31,491 bases of DNA from positions 1 to 31,491 of IMG/VR virus record IMGVR_UViG_3300025879_000007; one strand, written 5' to 3'. Source of the DNA: a virus. The notes beneath the pieces were generated by a model. It saw only the letters and a list, made by a program, of their open reading frames with translations. It made no database searches and had not been told where the DNA came from. Both the position numbers and the translations under genes were made by a program. Each line of letters starts with the position of its first letter. Position 1 is the stretch's first letter. Positions 29,901 to 31,491 of this stretch are shown here, piece after piece.

Positions 29901-30171
29901 TAGCAAATGACCCCGCAATACCCTCACCGAGTTTTACGAATGCCTCAGCCTTCTGTTGAGGTTCCAATCCCTCAAATGATTTGTTGAGGGTCTTTAACTT
30001 ACTCTCAGCGTTTTGTAATTCACCCGATAATTTCTTAAACTGGTCTGAACCAATATCAACTCCTTTTAATTCGGACTTGAGTTGTTCAATAGCACCTTCC
30101 AACTCGTTAATATTCTTAACTGCTGTATCGGTTCCGTTTACATTTATCCTAATTGCTACCTGTCTTGCCAT
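26968..30171 (-). CDS. tail tape measure protein
   Basis: This is the longest protein of the genome (1067 aa), mainly helical coiled coil (residues 20-70 and 190-900). It has hydrophobic segments at about 82-100 and 165-187 and again near 927-957, and a Gly-rich C-terminal motif G-P-S-H-E-Y-G-G-I-P-L-A-G-G-G ... E-G-N-E-A-V-I-N-R typical of tape measure proteins. It sets tail length; at about 1.5 A per residue the tail would be about 160 nm, in siphovirus range. It lies directly after the hub gene and before the head protease, reversed relative to the usual tape-then-hub order. The start is 16 bp after the hub gene stop. Confidence 0.9.
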   Translation of the reverse strand: MARQVAIRINVNGTDTAVKNINELEGAIEQLKSELKGVDIGSDQFKKLSGELQNAESKLKTLNKSFEGLEPQQKAEAFVKLGEGIAGSFAIATAALTAFGVESEDVQNAQLAVTQALTAAVGARQIAEAGLQLKVAATTVSQFAYNAAATAGNTITKAFYTTLAANPITAIVTAVAALAAGIVYLISRQEEQISVQEQVNNSIEEAEAKTVGYTTELTLLQGTINDGNMSLEDRRLAFNRLKEILPELEGLELDNVEAIKQANLAIERNIQLSIAQAKTEGLKQFIVQKTQELVEEQNSSLEDNIGFWEETYNFIVAGGDLARKSILDVGTAVENTLGDQKRLQDEITEATKQYEQALRAELRIQKDVDEGREDAIKRLKEQEKQTKKAEDALRNLISAREENVKRLISDIQAMGRALTFDYGEPKVLEDLREVVKNLRDLDDQLNPQTFQEAVNEFFGIGLPNPADIFGTFYDEARELIFISLFGDTEGAKFKESAQQIVETVNSELRRVGKEDLQIDVEGLLNAKSIEEVTTRLSSSLALLTQQDILPIDTFVAFQTLTTEYGKLNELITQTPDIKGVLGDTAYYTDLKNFLISTGQIVFDEVNGNIELLDLTKIKTEELVNATGNLSEAEATIFTSITEELTKNSNFTTDQIQRIGLARVQSLRELSVGIITQEEEIRGVLFQAQALEGEILEKRGTTLTTQNEYFRQFILNNTELLIESYSDVFDLDDEYLAKVRLNAQQRADLEEFIKGKFVGFTDEQLAAVNKFFTQRKITAEEIAKFESDLILAGIDLTEFSTDEQLKIWEEYYQKREQQRNEDKEGNEEALDFSIEGLTEGLRQVSQVAQTGVQVFQEYVSTQLTLLQEEEKRVLDQIVGDSEEAEQKRLEVQEDYENQRKEITKQGQLAQLQLTRIQAVANVAEAVTKALAEGPIVGQILAGIAGAIGLAQIGIVTSQINQVRSLARGGLLQGPSHEYGGIPLAGGGVVAEGNEAVINRRGSIDYRNLLNEVSMSSGGAPIVSSSFDDTRLIEAITKQNREPIKAFVLEQDITNSQSVNKRLQQLSKI

Positions 30172-30187
30172 GTCTATAAATATTATT

Positions 30188-31491
30188 TTAGTAAGTGTCT
30201 ATTGTTGCGTAAAGATTACCCGAAGCAGGGAAATACTGAGTTACGTCCAACTCGTAGTAATTGTTATCACCTGGCTGAGGTATTGCCAACCTACCATAAC
30301 TATCATCACCACTTGACGAGCCAAAGGTGATTTCCAAATTGTTTATTGAACCTCCGTAATTTCTGTATGTAAATCCACAGATAATTCTTAACTCACCAGA
30401 ATAGAAACCTACAGAACCACTACCCGATGAGAATGTCTGAACCAATGTTGATGATGTGGACACCTGACGAACCGTAAATGTTAATTCTGTAATGTTAGGG
30501 GAATACGAACCCAATAGGTTCTCCATATACCAATACAAAACATTAGTTGATGGTGATGGGTATGATTGGTTAGGTGTAACGTTATACACAGGTGCTGGTG
30601 GGGTCCTATCATAGAAACCTCCCAACTCCTTGAATAAGGATACCTCAGTCATCTTAGGGTTTACCAAATCAGCGTCCTCAACCTTCTCAATCCTCCAATA
30701 GTTATCCTTGATGAATATCTTATCGTTCAATTCAATCTTACCGACATCTAACGGTTCCAAATAAAATCTACCCTTCAACCTTCTGGCCTCTGATGAGTAT
30801 AGATTGTTGATGTAATCCTGCCAGTGGGTATTGTAGAGTGAGTAACTACTATATGGGTTTACCACATTGTTATTGGATACAAAGAAATCCCAATACGGTC
30901 TAAAGTTCAAGTCAGAAAACTCTGTATTAGCAATATTCTCCAATCGTGATAGGTGAGATACACAAGGGTAAGTATTCCACTCAACCTGTGTCCCACCACT
31001 ACTCAGATACCAACTACCTTGACCTGACCCGTTATCGTTCTTATACATAAATCTATTACCCACCCAAAAGAATAGATGAGGGTCTGTTGCCTCTGGCTTC
31101 TGTAATCCGTTGTCGTCAAGTTTGTAAGTCCTACCCATAATCACATAATCAGAACCTGGTATGGTATTCGTTGGGAACGGAGCAAATGGAATATCCAACT
31201 CCTGTTTACCCGTTAGGATATTAGAGGGTGATGTGTATAACTTATTACCAAAGATATTATCAAAATTATCCTCGTAGTATTTCCCCAATACAGCATCACC
31301 AGCACTTTGGTAAGACCACTGAACCTCTTTTGATAAAGAGAAATCTAACGGTTCAACACGGATACTACTACCCTTGTCTATTCTGTTTGTCCAATCTTTC
31401 TTAACCCTATCATCGTCATTGTAGTAAGTATTCCACGGCTCAATCCTCAATACCTTCTCTGTGTCGTCTTTCTCAATTGTGAGATTAAACA
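30188..31491 (-). CDS. tail hub / tail-associated protein, C-terminal part (begins at 1517)
   Basis: This is the second part of the 897-aa gene starting at 1517; bases 31365-31491 repeat 1-127. The Met at 31450 is internal, since the frame stays open through the junction to 1517. The segment contains Y-W-R-I-E-K-V-E-D-A-D-L-V-N-P-K-M-T-E-V (conserved in hub-like proteins) at the end of the core, then a beta-rich C-terminal domain of about 140 residues that begins after a Pro-rich turn (D-R-T-P-P-A-P-V-Y) and may be an added binding domain. Its stop lies 16 bp before the tape measure start. Confidence 0.8.
   Translation of the reverse strand, partial: FNLTIEKDDTEKVLRIEPWNTYYNDDDRVKKDWTNRIDKGSSIRVEPLDFSLSKEVQWSYQSAGDAVLGKYYEDNFDNIFGNKLYTSPSNILTGKQELDIPFAPFPTNTIPGSDYVIMGRTYKLDDNGLQKPEATDPHLFFWVGNRFMYKNDNGSGQGSWYLSSGGTQVEWNTYPCVSHLSRLENIANTEFSDLNFRPYWDFFVSNNNVVNPYSSYSLYNTHWQDYINNLYSSEARRLKGRFYLEPLDVGKIELNDKIFIKDNYWRIEKVEDADLVNPKMTEVSLFKELGGFYDRTPPAPVYNVTPNQSYPSPSTNVLYWYMENLLGSYSPNITELTFTVRQVSTSSTLVQTFSSGSGSVGFYSGELRIICGFTYRNYGGSINNLEITFGSSSGDDSYGRLAIPQPGDNNYYELDVTQYFPASGNLYATIDTY
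31365..31491. repeat. terminal redundancy, copy 2 (circular contig overlap)
   Basis: This is identical to bases 1-127. See the first copy: it marks the assembly junction of a circular 31,364-bp sequence. Confidence 0.93.

Overview
The window is one complete, circularised genome of a tailed double-stranded DNA phage, most likely a siphovirus. Bases 1-127 are repeated exactly at 31365-31491, so the unique circle is 31,364 bp and one large tail gene is cut by the arbitrary linear ends. The DNA is AT-rich. The host is probably a member of the Bacteroidota (Flavobacteriia-like): eight promoters match the Bacteroidota consensus TTTG-N19/20-TAnnTTTG, most starts lack a Shine-Dalgarno and sit behind A-rich leaders, and the structural proteins resemble, from memory, those of uncultured aquatic Bacteroidota phages (Pro/Thr linkers, XkdF-like protease, hub with a T-L-P-G-T-K-N-N-N motif).

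Layout, following the minus strand from about 12,500 downwards and through the circle junction. A long late operon starts with small genes (12469-11189), then TerS, a ribbon-helix-helix protein, a DNA methyltransferase and TerL (11192-8473). The tail block follows: chaperone with a -1 frameshift product (8476-7677), tail terminator-like protein fused to a lectin-like display module (7677-5077), a small gene, a fibre-like protein, a gp10-like completion protein, a 550-aa structural protein, the 897-aa hub-like protein that crosses the junction, and the tape measure (30171-26968). Next come head genes: a 765-aa multidomain protease/morphogenesis protein, a scaffold-like protein and the major capsid protein, then a tail-tube-like protein and a strong terminator (22508-22533). 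A second set of Pro/Thr-linked display proteins follows (22490-19829), and the operon ends with portal, connector and a one-helix membrane protein before a terminator at 17508-17533.

The early side holds two groups. On the minus strand (17499-14121) lies a compact array of twelve small genes driven by eight near-identical promoters and a repeated start module. Facing it on the plus strand (12599-14093) are a lambda-O-like replication initiator with an apparent iteron origin inside its coding sequence, a DUF3820-like protein and two paralogous zinc-finger proteins. No integrase, lysogeny repressor, DNA polymerase, tRNA, CRISPR or recognisable endolysin is visible. The phage therefore looks dependent on host replication, and its lysis genes are unidentified.

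The most interesting points are the origin-in-gene iterons whose 21-22 bp spacing ignores the reading frame, the modular promoter/leader array with promoters packed into terminators and gene ends, and the display proteins built from exchangeable domains on Pro/Thr linkers. Two large fusions (tail terminator plus lectin; Tudor-like plus MuF-like plus protease) and the unusual head/tail gene order also stand out. All homology statements are from reading the sequence; no database was searched.
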